This document shows, piece by piece, positions 28,457-37,717 of a stretch of DNA of 64,000 bases. The notes below the pieces were generated by a model, which did no database searches, was not told the DNA's origin, and worked only from the letters and a program-made list of their open reading frames with translations. A program made the translations under genes and the position numbers. The DNA comes from Winogradskyella psychrotolerans (lineage in GTDB: Bacteria > Bacteroidota > Bacteroidia > Flavobacteriales > Flavobacteriaceae): positions 423,195 through 487,194 of the forward strand of contig NZ_JAHKPS010000022.1 in the NCBI RefSeq assembly GCF_018860565.1, written 5' to 3'. Every line of letters starts with the position of its first letter. Within the stretch, counting starts at the first letter, position 1.

Positions 28457-30250
28457 ATGCCAGAATCGACCTTACAAATTCAGATAAAAACGCTTCCTCA
28501 CCAACCAGGTGTATATCAATATTTTGATGTAGACGAACGTTTAATATACGTTGGAAAGGCTAAAGATATAAAAAAGCGTGTAAGCAGTTATTTTAATAAG
28601 CATCACGACTATGGTAAAACACGTGTTTTGGTGAAAAATATTGCGTCAATAAAACACATTGTTGTAGAAACAGAAAATGATGCTTTACTACTTGAAAATA
28701 ACCTCATAAAAAAATACAAACCAAAGTATAATGTTTTACTCAAGGATGATAAATCTTATCCGTGGATTTGTATTAAAAAGGAACGATTTCCAAGAGTGTT
28801 TTCTACCAGGCGTGTTATTAAAGATGGTTCAGAATACTTTGGACCATACACCAGTATGAAAACGGTGAAGACTCTTTTAGGTTTAATAAAAGGTTTGTAT
28901 CAATTGCGAACTTGTAATTATGATTTGTCTGAAGCTAAGATAGAGGCGGGAAAGTATAAAGTGTGTTTAGAATACCATTTAGGAAACTGCAAAGGTGCTT
29001 GCGAAGGTTATGAAAGCGAAGAAGCGTATGCTGCTAATATTACGGCAATTAGAGAGATTCTAAAAGGAAATTTTAAAGATTCCCTACAGCAATTTAGAAT
29101 ACAAATGCGGCAGTATGCAGAAGCTATGCAATTTGAAGATGCCCAGAAAATAAAAGAAAAGCTAGAGGTTTTAGAAAATTACCAAGCCAAATCTACTATT
29201 GTAAACCCTAAGATTAGCAATGTAGATGTGTTTTCTATTGTAAGTGATGAAACGTACGCTTACGTTAACTTTTTACAACTGAGTTATGGCTCAATAATTA
29301 GGTCGCATACCTTAGAGTTAAAAAAGAAGTTGCAAGAGTCTGATGTTGATTTGTTAGAATTAGCAATTACAGAAATAAGGCAGCGTTTTAACTCTAATTC
29401 TAAAGAGATTTATGTACCTTTTAATGTAAATTTAGGTGCGGACTTAAAGATAACAATACCGAAACTTGGAGATAAAAAAAGTATTTTAGATTTGTCTATT
29501 CGAAATGCGAAGTATTTCCGAATGGATAAACTCAAACAAGTAAAAATTGTTGATCCAGATAGGCATGCTAATAGAATAATGGCACAAATGAAAGCCGATT
29601 TACGATTGTCTGAAGAACCAAGGCATATTGAGTGTTTTGATAATTCTAATATTCAAGGCACAAATCCAGTAGCAGCATGTGTAGTTTTTAAAAACGGAAA
29701 ACCGAGTAAAAAGGATTACCGTCATTTTAATATAAAGACAGTTGAAGGTCCCGATGATTTTGCATCTATGGAAGAGGTTGTGTACAGACGTTATAAACGC
29801 TTGTTAGATGAAGATGAGCCTTTACCACAGCTTATAATTATAGATGGAGGAAAAGGACAGTTGTCATCTTCGTTAAAAAGCTTAGATGTGTTAGGATTAC
29901 GAGGAAAAATTGCTATCATTGGCATTGCTAAACGATTAGAAGAATTATTTTATCCAGATGATCCTATTCCGCTGTATTTAGATAAGAAAAGTGAAACTTT
30001 AAAAATCATACAACAGTTAAGAAACGAAGCGCATCGTTTTGGTATAGAACACCATAGGAATAGAAGGAGTAAAGGAGCATTGACAACAGAGCTAGAAAAC
30101 ATTCCAGGTGTAGGAGAGCAAACTATTATAGATTTAATGAAGCAATTTAAAACGGTAAAACGAATTGCGAATGCTAAATTAGATGAATTGGAAGCTGTTG
30201 TTGGAGTCTCGCGAGCAAATAAAGTGTATAACTATTATCATAAAGAATAA
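28457..30250 (+). CDS. uvrC: Excinuclease ABC subunit C
   Basis: 597 residues, normal length. Makes both incisions around lesions bound by UvrAB in nucleotide excision repair. GIY-YIG nuclease at about 10-95 (QPGVYQYFDVDERLIYVGKAKDIKKRVSSYF), cysteine-containing segment CLEYHLGNCKGACEG, UvrB-binding UVR motif (QFEDAQKIKEKLEVLENY), the RNase H-like 5' nuclease domain (ECFDNSNIQGTNPVAACVVF; IIDGGKGQLSS), and tandem helix-hairpin-helix at the C-terminus (IPGVGEQTIIDLMKQF, VVGVSRANKVYNYY). Followed 36 nt later by the patatin gene. Confidence 0.98.
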   Translation: MPESTLQIQIKTLPHQPGVYQYFDVDERLIYVGKAKDIKKRVSSYFNKHHDYGKTRVLVKNIASIKHIVVETENDALLLENNLIKKYKPKYNVLLKDDKSYPWICIKKERFPRVFSTRRVIKDGSEYFGPYTSMKTVKTLLGLIKGLYQLRTCNYDLSEAKIEAGKYKVCLEYHLGNCKGACEGYESEEAYAANITAIREILKGNFKDSLQQFRIQMRQYAEAMQFEDAQKIKEKLEVLENYQAKSTIVNPKISNVDVFSIVSDETYAYVNFLQLSYGSIIRSHTLELKKKLQESDVDLLELAITEIRQRFNSNSKEIYVPFNVNLGADLKITIPKLGDKKSILDLSIRNAKYFRMDKLKQVKIVDPDRHANRIMAQMKADLRLSEEPRHIECFDNSNIQGTNPVAACVVFKNGKPSKKDYRHFNIKTVEGPDDFASMEEVVYRRYKRLLDEDEPLPQLIIIDGGKGQLSSSLKSLDVLGLRGKIAIIGIAKRLEELFYPDDPIPLYLDKKSETLKIIQQLRNEAHRFGIEHHRNRRSKGALTTELENIPGVGEQTIIDLMKQFKTVKRIANAKLDELEAVVGVSRANKVYNYYHKE

Positions 30251-30286
30251 ATTAAAAAAAACAAATATCTTGAGAGGTTCAGCATA

Positions 30287-32524
30287 ATGAAAAATAAACA
30301 TCTAATAGTATTACTATTTCTAATGGTGCTTTTTTCTGCAAAAGCACAAAATAGCACTGCTAATTCTGAACCAAAAGTAGGTTTAGTATTAAGTGGTGGT
30401 GGTGCTAAAGGGTTTGCTCATATTGGAGTCTTAAAAGTAATAGATAGTCTAGAAATAAAAGTAGATTATATTGCTGGTACAAGTATGGGGGCAATTATAG
30501 GGTCGTTGTATGCGTCTGGATACTCTGGTAAGCAACTCGAAAAAATGTTTGAAGCTCAAGATTTTGATGAATTAATTAATGATGCATTTCCAAGAAGTTC
30601 AAAATCATTTTACGAACGCGAAAATTCAGAACGATATACTGTAACCTTACCTTTTGATAAATTTAAAATCAGTTTGCCGTCAGCCTTATCTCGTGGACAA
30701 AATGTCTATAATTTACTATTTCAGCTCATGCTTCCGGTTAATTCTATTTCAGATTTTGATCAATTGCCTATTCCTTTTTTTTGTATTGCCACTGATATTG
30801 AAACAGGAGAATCTTTAATTATGGATAAAGGTAAATTGGCAGAAGCAGTTACAGCAAGTGGCGCTTTGCCTTCTTTATTTCAGCCTGTAGTAATTGGTGA
30901 GCGCATTTTAATTGACGGAGGAGTTACTAATAATTTTCCGGTCGAAGAATTACGAGCCAAAGGCATGGATATTATCATCGGAGTTGATGTTCAGGACGGT
31001 TTAAAAGATAGAGAATCTTTAAATTCGGCGCCAGATATTCTAATGCAAATCAATAATTTTAGGACTATAAATGCAATGAAAAATAAGTCGGAATTAACCG
31101 ATATTTATATTAAACCTGATATTAGTAATTTTTCCGTAATCTCTTTTGATGAAGGCGAGAATATTATCGCTAATGGTGAAGCTGCTGCTAGAACTCAACT
31201 GACTAAATTGCAAGATGTAAAACAGCAACAATCAACTTACAAAAAGCGAAAAGAAGTTAAGGTTTTAGATAGTCTTAAAATTAGAAATGTGAATATTGAT
31301 GGTAATGAACGTTATACCAGAGCATATCTTCTTGGAAAATTAAAGTTAAAAGAAAAAGTAAAAATAAGTTACGCAGATTTTAAACAAGGAATAAACAACC
31401 TTATTGCCACTAATAATTTTGATACGTTTAGATATCAATTAGAAGCTACAGAAAATGAATCTGAATATAGTTTAGTAGGCAGTATAAAAGAGTCCGGAAC
31501 TAGTACATTCTTAAGATTAGGTTTGCATTATGATGAATTATATAAAAGTGCCATACTTGCAAATATTACGCAAAAAAAGTTATTGTTTAGTAATGATATA
31601 GCTTCATTAGATTTGGTGTTGGGAGATAACAGTAGGTATAATTTTGACTATTTTATAGATAAAGGGTTTTATATTAGTGTTGGAGTAAAATCGCGCTTCA
31701 ATCAGTTTAATAAAAATGTTAATCCTTTATTGGCCTTAGACGCAGATTCGCCTTTTTTAGTAGGTTTAAATAAAATTGATGCAAAAATTTCAGATTTTAC
31801 AAATCAGTTGTATTTACAAACTATTTTTAGAAAGGATTTTGCATTAAAGATAGGTGCAGAGCATAAGCATCTAAAAATAACTTCGGAAACTATTATTGAT
31901 AACGTACGAGAAGATAAAATAACTTTTGAAAACACAGATTACTTTAGTGTGTTTGGAAATTTAAAGTTCGATGATTACGATAATGCGCTTTTACCAAAAA
32001 GTGGATTTTACTTTGATGGAAACTTTCATTTGTATTTAAAAGCATCAGGGTTAAACAAGAGTTTTGACAAGTTTTCAATAGCTAAAGCAGATTTTGGTTA
32101 TGCCTTTAGTTTTAATGATAAATTAGCATTAAAAACGGAAGCAAGTGGTGGTTTTAAAATAGGAGATAAATCTACAAAAGCATTAAGTTTTGCTTTAGGT
32201 GGTTATGGCGAAAACTTTATAAATAGTTTTTATTCTTTTTACGGTTACGATTATTTAACCCTAACTGGAGATAGTTTTGTAAAAGGAACACTAACTTTAG
32301 ATTATGAGATTTTTAAAAATCATCATATTCTTTTGGCTGGTAACTTTGCTAATATAGATGATGGCCTTTTTGAGTCGGGTGAATTTTTCTTATCGCCAAG
32401 CTATAGTGGTTATGCTGTTGGATATTCTTTAGAAACGTTTTTAGGGCCTTTGGAAGGTAAATTTACGCATTCGCCAGATACAGGTAAAAGCTATTGGCTT
32501 TTTAATCTTGGGTTTTGGTTTTAA
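30287..32524 (+). CDS. Patatin-like phospholipase with POTRA and outer membrane beta-barrel
   Basis: 745 residues. Signal peptide 1-20 (SAKAQ); patatin domain about 29-240 with the oxyanion motif GGGAKG (37-42), nucleophile Ser66 in GTSMG and the catalytic Asp210 in DGG; then a single POTRA-like domain at about 330-400 (IRNVNIDGNERYTRAYLLGKL); then a BamA/Omp85-type barrel to the C-terminal Phe (WLFNLGFWF). This is the architecture of PlpD-type (type Vd) autotransporters, in which the lipase passenger is exported by its own barrel. Predicted outer membrane phospholipase A; release of the passenger cannot be judged. Confidence 0.93.
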   Translation: MKNKHLIVLLFLMVLFSAKAQNSTANSEPKVGLVLSGGGAKGFAHIGVLKVIDSLEIKVDYIAGTSMGAIIGSLYASGYSGKQLEKMFEAQDFDELINDAFPRSSKSFYERENSERYTVTLPFDKFKISLPSALSRGQNVYNLLFQLMLPVNSISDFDQLPIPFFCIATDIETGESLIMDKGKLAEAVTASGALPSLFQPVVIGERILIDGGVTNNFPVEELRAKGMDIIIGVDVQDGLKDRESLNSAPDILMQINNFRTINAMKNKSELTDIYIKPDISNFSVISFDEGENIIANGEAAARTQLTKLQDVKQQQSTYKKRKEVKVLDSLKIRNVNIDGNERYTRAYLLGKLKLKEKVKISYADFKQGINNLIATNNFDTFRYQLEATENESEYSLVGSIKESGTSTFLRLGLHYDELYKSAILANITQKKLLFSNDIASLDLVLGDNSRYNFDYFIDKGFYISVGVKSRFNQFNKNVNPLLALDADSPFLVGLNKIDAKISDFTNQLYLQTIFRKDFALKIGAEHKHLKITSETIIDNVREDKITFENTDYFSVFGNLKFDDYDNALLPKSGFYFDGNFHLYLKASGLNKSFDKFSIAKADFGYAFSFNDKLALKTEASGGFKIGDKSTKALSFALGGYGENFINSFYSFYGYDYLTLTGDSFVKGTLTLDYEIFKNHHILLAGNFANIDDGLFESGEFFLSPSYSGYAVGYSLETFLGPLEGKFTHSPDTGKSYWLFNLGFWF

Positions 32525-32627
32525 AAACTTATTTTCTAGTGTTGAATTTATTTCAGCATCTCACATAAATTTTCGATATTTGTGTATTATGAAACCCTTT
32601 TGGCAAAACATAAAATTACATCTTCAC

Positions 32628-32647
32628 TTCCTTATGAAAAGGAATCC
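32628..32647. repeat. Possible degenerate palindromic repeat
   Basis: TTCCTT-atgaa-AAGGAATCC resembles a decayed copy of the ATTCCTGC..GCAGGAATCC palindromes seen elsewhere in the window. Stem only 6 bp. It lies in the 215-bp spacer between the patatin gene and hmgA, where I see no gene. Confidence 0.25.
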
Positions 32648-32739
32648 AGAATAAATACACATTTTTTGTACCTTTAAGCATAGTTTGATATATACCAAAT
32701 AAACGGATAATCAATTCAACTTTTTAAACCATTCAAAAA

Positions 32740-33900
32740 ATGCCATTTTATCATAAATTAGGGAAAATTCCACCAAAGCGCCACACACAGTTTAAAAAAC
32801 CAAACGGCGATTTTTATTACGAACAATTGTTTGGAACTATTGGTTTTGACGGTATGTCTACCAACAGTTACCATGAGCAACGACCAACTCAGGTAAAAGA
32901 AATAAAAAAGCAATATAGCGTAGCGCCCAAAATTGCGAAAGCTAACAATATACAATCGTATCGTTTTAGAGGATTTCAAGTAAAACCAGAAAACGATTAT
33001 TTAGATAGTCGTAAAATTGTATTAACCAATACAGATTGTAATATCATTTTAGCTGCACCAAAAGCATCTACAAGAGATTATTTTTATAAAAACACGGATG
33101 CAGACGAGTTAATTTTTATCCATAAAGGCACAGGGAAATTAAGAACCATGTTAGGTAATCTCGATTTCAAATACGGAGATTATCTTTTAGTGCCAAGAGG
33201 AATTATCTACCAACTAGATTTTGATACAGAAGATAACCGCTTATTTATTGTAGAATCGTACAGGCCAATTTATACACCTAAACGTTACCGTAATTATTTT
33301 GGGCAATTGTTAGAGCATTCACCTTTTTGCGAACGCGATTTACGCCAACCTCAAGAGTTAGAAACCTATAATGAGTCCGGTGATTTTTTGATTAAGGTCA
33401 AAAAACAAGATGAAATTATAGAAATGGTCTATGCCTCACATCCCTTTGATGTTGTAGGTTACGATGGTTACAATTACCCATATGCATTTTCAATTCACGA
33501 TTTCGAACCTATAACGGGGCGTGTACACCAACCACCACCAGTACATCAAACATTTGAAACTGATGCTTTTGTGGTTTGTAGTTTTGTGCCAAGACTATAC
33601 GATTATCATCCGCTTGCAGTTCCTGCGCCATATAACCATAGTAATATAGACAGTGATGAGGTGTTATATTACGTCGATGGTGATTTTATGAGTAGAAACG
33701 ATATTGATGCAGGTCATATTTCTTTACATCCTGCAGGTATTCCACATGGTCCGCATCCAGGAGCTATGGAGCGCAGTATAGGTAAGGTAAAAACAGATGA
33801 ACTAGCAGTAATGGTAGATACATTTAAGCCTTTAAAAGTAACAGAAGAGGCTTTAAAAATAGCTGACGAAGATTATTTTAAATCTTGGTTAGAACATTAA
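32740..33900 (+). CDS. hmgA: Homogentisate 1,2-dioxygenase
   Basis: 386 residues. Opens the ring of homogentisate to maleylacetoacetate in phenylalanine/tyrosine breakdown; cytosolic Fe(II) enzyme. Cupin fold, with the C-terminal iron-site region containing HQTFETDAFVVCSFVPR, and HPAGIPHGPHPGAMERS. Shorter than animal or Pseudomonas enzymes (about 430-445) but typical for Bacteroidetes. hppD, whose product makes homogentisate, lies two genes downstream on the same strand, so these two form consecutive pathway steps. ATG chosen to give MPFYHKLGKIPPKRHTQF, matching the family start. Confidence 0.95.
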   Translation: MPFYHKLGKIPPKRHTQFKKPNGDFYYEQLFGTIGFDGMSTNSYHEQRPTQVKEIKKQYSVAPKIAKANNIQSYRFRGFQVKPENDYLDSRKIVLTNTDCNIILAAPKASTRDYFYKNTDADELIFIHKGTGKLRTMLGNLDFKYGDYLLVPRGIIYQLDFDTEDNRLFIVESYRPIYTPKRYRNYFGQLLEHSPFCERDLRQPQELETYNESGDFLIKVKKQDEIIEMVYASHPFDVVGYDGYNYPYAFSIHDFEPITGRVHQPPPVHQTFETDAFVVCSFVPRLYDYHPLAVPAPYNHSNIDSDEVLYYVDGDFMSRNDIDAGHISLHPAGIPHGPHPGAMERSIGKVKTDELAVMVDTFKPLKVTEEALKIADEDYFKSWLEH

Positions 33901-33926
33901 TTATTAAAAAAAAGTATTCAAAATAA

Positions 33927-34406
33927 ATGAATCAAAACAAATTATCAGCAGACCCATTAGCACTTATTTTAGGTGTGCTAGCTTTAGTTATTGGTATTGC
34001 AAGTTGTTGCTGTTACGGAATAACAGCAATTGTACCATTAATTATGGCCATAATAGGTCTAGTTGTAGCAAATAAAAGCTTAAAAGAGTTTGGAGAAAAT
34101 CCCGAAGCTTTTTCACCACAGTCTAGAAGTAACGTTAATACGGCTAAGATTATAAATATTATCGCTATTGTAATTAATGGATTAATAGTGCTTATGGCCG
34201 CAGCCGTTTTAATTTTTTACGGAACGATGTTGTCTTCGGGAATGTTAGAAGGTTTTAATGATTTTGAAAATGATGATTATTACTATGATTCAGAAATGGA
34301 GTCAGACTCATTAAATACATGGGAAGATGATACTTATGAAGATGATACTTATATCATTGAGGAGGATTCTACAGAGGTAGATACAAACGAAAAAGAGTTT
34401 TTTTAA
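33927..34406 (+). CDS. CCC-motif (DUF4190-like) membrane protein
   Basis: 159 residues. Two hydrophobic hairpin segments (about 10-55 and 70-105), the first with the Cys triplet IASCCCYG, and a paired G-x-x-x-AN motif (GLVVANKSLKEF). The C-terminal 50 residues are strongly acidic (Asp, Glu, Tyr, Thr). This matches the flavobacterial CCC-motif membrane protein group related to DUF4190. Sits between hmgA and hppD with short gaps (26 and 43 nt), so it is probably co-transcribed, but nothing links it to tyrosine catabolism except position. Confidence 0.78.
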   Translation: MNQNKLSADPLALILGVLALVIGIASCCCYGITAIVPLIMAIIGLVVANKSLKEFGENPEAFSPQSRSNVNTAKIINIIAIVINGLIVLMAAAVLIFYGTMLSSGMLEGFNDFENDDYYYDSEMESDSLNTWEDDTYEDDTYIIEEDSTEVDTNEKEFF

Positions 34407-34449
34407 TAAGCAATAAAAGTTTTGATTTTAAAACATTAAATAAAATAGT

Positions 34450-35610
34450 ATGGCAAAAGAAGTTAAAAGTGTAAACTACGGTTTAGAAAAAATATTTGAA
34501 GGAGCGCAAGATTTTTTGCCGCTTTTAGGAACAGATTACGTCGAGTTTTATGTTGGTAATGCAAAGCAATCAGCTCATTTTTATAAAACAGCATTTGGTT
34601 TTCAGTCGTATGCATATAAAGGATTAGAAACAGGTTCTAAAGACTCTGTAAGCTATGTGCTAAAACAAGATAAAATTCGTATTGTACTTACAACTCCGTT
34701 AAATAGTAGTTCTGAAATAAACAAACATATTGTTAAGCATGGAGATGGTGTTAAAGTTGTTGCACTTTGGGTAGAGGATGCACGTAAATCTTACGAAGAA
34801 ACAACAAAACGAGGCGCAAAATCTTACATGGAACCAACGGTAGAAAAAGACGAGTTTGGAGAAGTTGTAAGAGCAGGAATTTATACCTACGGAGAAACAG
34901 TGCACATGTTTGTAGAACGTAAAAACTATACAGGAACATTTATGCCAGGTTTTGTAGAGTGGAAGAGTGACTACAATCCAGAACCTGTAGGTTTAAAATA
35001 CATTGACCACATGGTTGGTAATGTAGGTTGGGGACAAATGAATAAATGGGTAAAATGGTATGAAGACGTAATGGGATTTGTAAACTTTTTATCTTTTGAT
35101 GATAAACAAATCCATACAGAATACTCTGCTTTAATGAGTAAGGTAATGAGTAATGGAAATGGCCGAATTAAATTCCCAATTAACGAACCAGCAAAAGCAG
35201 CTAAAAAGTCTCAAATTGAAGAATACTTAGATTTTTACGAAGATTCAGGAGTACAACATATTGCAGTTGCTACAGACGATATTATTAAAACCGTTTCACA
35301 ATTAAAAGCAAGAGGTGTTGAGTTTTTACCTCCACCACCACAAGCCTATTATGATGATATTCCTAAACGATTAGGTGAGCATATGGACATGATGAAAGAA
35401 GATATTAGTGAGCTTCAAAAGTTATCTATAATGATAGATGCTGATGAAGAAGGCTATTTATTACAGATTTTTACAAAACCTGTAGAAGATAGGCCAACAT
35501 TATTCTTTGAGATTATTCAGCGAATGGGAGCTCAAGGTTTTGGTGCAGGTAACTTTAAAGCCTTGTTTGAATCTATTGAGAGAGAGCAAGCCAAAAGAGG
35601 GACATTGTAA
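34450..35610 (+). CDS. hppD: 4-hydroxyphenylpyruvate dioxygenase
   Basis: 386 residues. Fe(II) enzyme that converts 4-hydroxyphenylpyruvate to homogentisate in tyrosine catabolism. Two vicinal-oxygen-chelate halves; the iron ligands are visible as His in YIDHMVGNV, His in GVQHIAVATDDI and Glu in LFFEIIQRMGAQGFGAGNFKALF. The C-terminal QIFTKPVEDRPT and KALFESIEREQAKRGTL are family hallmarks. Works directly upstream of HmgA. Followed by a strong hairpin. Confidence 0.97.
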   Translation: MAKEVKSVNYGLEKIFEGAQDFLPLLGTDYVEFYVGNAKQSAHFYKTAFGFQSYAYKGLETGSKDSVSYVLKQDKIRIVLTTPLNSSSEINKHIVKHGDGVKVVALWVEDARKSYEETTKRGAKSYMEPTVEKDEFGEVVRAGIYTYGETVHMFVERKNYTGTFMPGFVEWKSDYNPEPVGLKYIDHMVGNVGWGQMNKWVKWYEDVMGFVNFLSFDDKQIHTEYSALMSKVMSNGNGRIKFPINEPAKAAKKSQIEEYLDFYEDSGVQHIAVATDDIIKTVSQLKARGVEFLPPPPQAYYDDIPKRLGEHMDMMKEDISELQKLSIMIDADEEGYLLQIFTKPVEDRPTLFFEIIQRMGAQGFGAGNFKALFESIEREQAKRGTL

Positions 35611-35616
35611 AAAAAA

Positions 35617-35650
35617 AAGCGCGTTTAACTTCTTGCAAGTAAACGCGCTT
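35617..35650. terminator. Hairpin after hppD
   Basis: AAGCGCGTTT (35617-35626) pairs perfectly with AAACGCGCTT (35641-35650). A GC-rich 10-bp stem 6 nt after the hppD stop. The poly-A run is on the 5' side, so the clear U-tract would be on the minus strand; on the plus strand it is followed by AAAATTTTAATTT. Most likely the end of the hmgA-hppD transcript. Confidence 0.7.
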
Positions 35651-35969
35651 AAAATTTTAATTTCCATTTCATATAATCTTAACTCAAATGAGGAGAAATG
35701 GATAGCTCTATATTAAGATTAATTGAATTTAAGAAGGTAAGCATTAATCTAAAAATAGTTTTAAATTAACTAAGGTTTTTGCGTTGTGTTTTAATGATTT
35801 ATTACATTTGGAATAGTAATTGTATTTAAGATAATTGTAACAGAAAAAATCCGTTACAATAATTACATTTACAAGCTAAAGGTTATAAGGCGAGCATTTA
35901 AAAAAATATATTGCCCAAACAGAAAACTAATAGTGGACTACATGTGACTTAAAACAAAAATATAAACAC
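35651..35969. other. Intergenic region before the DUF3108 gene
   Basis: About 320 bp of AT-rich spacer. Holds a TACATTTG box at 35813-35820 matching the -7 consensus (nearest TTG 26 nt upstream, longer than usual), which would give a leader of about 145 nt for the DUF3108 gene. A repeated TGTAACAG/CGTTACAAT-like stretch around 35835-35865 may fold weakly. No gene is seen. Confidence 0.45.
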
Positions 35970-36758
35970 ATGAAATATTTTTTTACAATCATATTATTCT
36001 TAGTCGGATTTCAAACATCAAATATTGAAAAGGAATCCGCATTTCAAGATGGAGAGTGGTTTAAATTCAAAATGAGCTATAGTGGTTTTCTTAAAGCAGG
36101 TAACGCAACACTATCTGTAAAAGATACTAATTTAGACGGAAAACCTGTTTTTCACGTTGTAGGTAAAGGGTGGACTACTGGAGCCATAAAATGGTTTTTT
36201 AAAGTTAAAGACCGTTATGAAAGCTATTTTGATAAAGAAACAGGAGCACCTTATAAATTTATAAGAAAAATTGATGAAGGTGGTCACACAAAAAATATTG
36301 AAATTAAATTTGATCATGCTAAAAAAATAGCAGAAGTAAATAATAAAGAGAAAAATGAAATTAAGACCGTAGCCACAGAAAAGGATGTACAAGATATGGT
36401 TTCCATGTACTATTATCTAAGAAACAACATAGATGTAGCTGCTTTAAAAATTGGTGACGAAATAAAAACCAACATGTTCTTTGATGCAGAAAATTACGGA
36501 TTTAAACTCAAATACTTAGGCGAAGAAACTATTAAAGTAGATGTTAATGATTCTGATGTAAAAGTAAAAACTTTAAAATTTAGACCTTATGTTATGGCTG
36601 GTCGTGTTTTTAAAGAAGAAGAAAGTTTAACACTGTGGGTAAGTGCCGATAAAAATAAGATCCCTTTAAGAATTAAAGCAGATTTAGCCGTAGGTTCTCT
36701 ACGTGCAGATCTTGTGGAGTTTAAAGGATTAAAACACTCCTTTCAAATAGAATTTTAA
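35970..36758 (+). CDS. DUF3108 domain exported protein
   Basis: 262 residues. Signal sequence 1-17 (FFTIILFLVGFQ), then a beta-rich domain with AFQDGEWFKFKMSYSGFLKAGNATLSV, DRYESYFDKETGAPYKFIRKIDEGG and a C-terminal TLWVSADKNKIPLRIKADLAVGSLRADLVEFKGL, which match DUF3108, a lipoprotein-carrier-like fold found in the periplasm. No catalytic residues are evident. First gene of a plus run continuing with the TDO-family gene (14 nt) and the M23 peptidase (12 nt), so an operon is likely. Function unknown. Confidence 0.88.
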   Translation: MKYFFTIILFLVGFQTSNIEKESAFQDGEWFKFKMSYSGFLKAGNATLSVKDTNLDGKPVFHVVGKGWTTGAIKWFFKVKDRYESYFDKETGAPYKFIRKIDEGGHTKNIEIKFDHAKKIAEVNNKEKNEIKTVATEKDVQDMVSMYYYLRNNIDVAALKIGDEIKTNMFFDAENYGFKLKYLGEETIKVDVNDSDVKVKTLKFRPYVMAGRVFKEEESLTLWVSADKNKIPLRIKADLAVGSLRADLVEFKGLKHSFQIEF

Positions 36759-36772
36759 GATTAACCAAATAT

Positions 36773-37705
36773 ATGTCAGATCAACCAAATTACGACGAAA
36801 TTATAAAAGCACTTCAAGAGAAGTACGAAAAAATAGACCAAGATACAGACGATCATTTATACGGTTTATTATATAGCAAACCAATAACGTATTGGGATTA
36901 TATTCAGACAGATGCTTTGTTGAACTTACAAATTCAGCGTACAACACTTCCTGATGAAATGGTGTTTATCGCTTATCATCAAATTAATGAGTTGATTTTT
37001 AAAATGATACTTTGGGAAATTTCTCAAGTAGCAGAAAAAGAAAATATGGATGTTACTTTTTTTGAAAGTAAACTCATGAGAATTAGCCGCTATTTCGATA
37101 TGTTATCAACCTCATTTAATATTATGAGAGAAGGTATGGATGTTGAACAGTATATGAAATTTAGATATACCTTAACTCCTGCGAGCGGTTTTCAAAGTGC
37201 ACAATATAGATTTATAGAATTTGCATCTACAGAATTGATTAATCTTATTGATTATAGGTTCCGAAAAAATATTGATAGAGATACTCCTTATACACATGCG
37301 TTTGAACATTTATATTGGCAAGCTGCAGGAAAAGACTATAAAACAGGAAAAAAATCCACACTTTTAGTTAATTTTGAAAAACGATACAAGGATGAGTTTT
37401 TAAGGTTTATGAAAACCTATAATACTAAAAATCTTTGGACACGTTTTAAAGAATTACCAAAACAAGATCAGGAAAACGAAGAGCTTATTAAAGCAATGCG
37501 TCATTACGATTACACTGTGAATGTCTCTTGGGTAATGGCACATTATAATGCAGCCAAGCATTATATAGATAGTGGTATTGGTGATGGAGAAGCAACTGGC
37601 GGAAGTGATTGGAAAAAATACATGCATCCAAAATATCAAAGACGTATTTTCTTTCCAGAATTATGGAGTGCAGAAGAATTAGAAAATTGGGGAAATAATT
37701 TATAA
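36773..37705 (+). CDS. Tryptophan 2,3-dioxygenase family haem protein
   Basis: 310 residues. All-helical TDO family: PITYWDYIQTDALLNLQIQ, DEMVFIAYHQINELIFKMILWEI (with the distal HQ pair), GFQSAQYRFIEF, VMAHYNAAKHYIDSGIGDGEATGGSDWKKYM (contains the TGGS loop and a candidate proximal His). Bacterial TDOs are usually about 280 residues. The enzyme would oxidise tryptophan to N-formylkynurenine, but this branch of the family in Bacteroidetes is divergent and substrate identity is not certain. No kynurenine-pathway gene is adjacent. Confidence 0.87.
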   Translation: MSDQPNYDEIIKALQEKYEKIDQDTDDHLYGLLYSKPITYWDYIQTDALLNLQIQRTTLPDEMVFIAYHQINELIFKMILWEISQVAEKENMDVTFFESKLMRISRYFDMLSTSFNIMREGMDVEQYMKFRYTLTPASGFQSAQYRFIEFASTELINLIDYRFRKNIDRDTPYTHAFEHLYWQAAGKDYKTGKKSTLLVNFEKRYKDEFLRFMKTYNTKNLWTRFKELPKQDQENEELIKAMRHYDYTVNVSWVMAHYNAAKHYIDSGIGDGEATGGSDWKKYMHPKYQRRIFFPELWSAEELENWGNNL

Positions 37706-37717
37706 TTAGCTTAATTA

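Noticed and set aside
32589..32654. 21-codon ATG frame in the spacer before hmgA
   Set aside because: Very short, no conservation evidence, and it runs through the possible degenerate palindrome.
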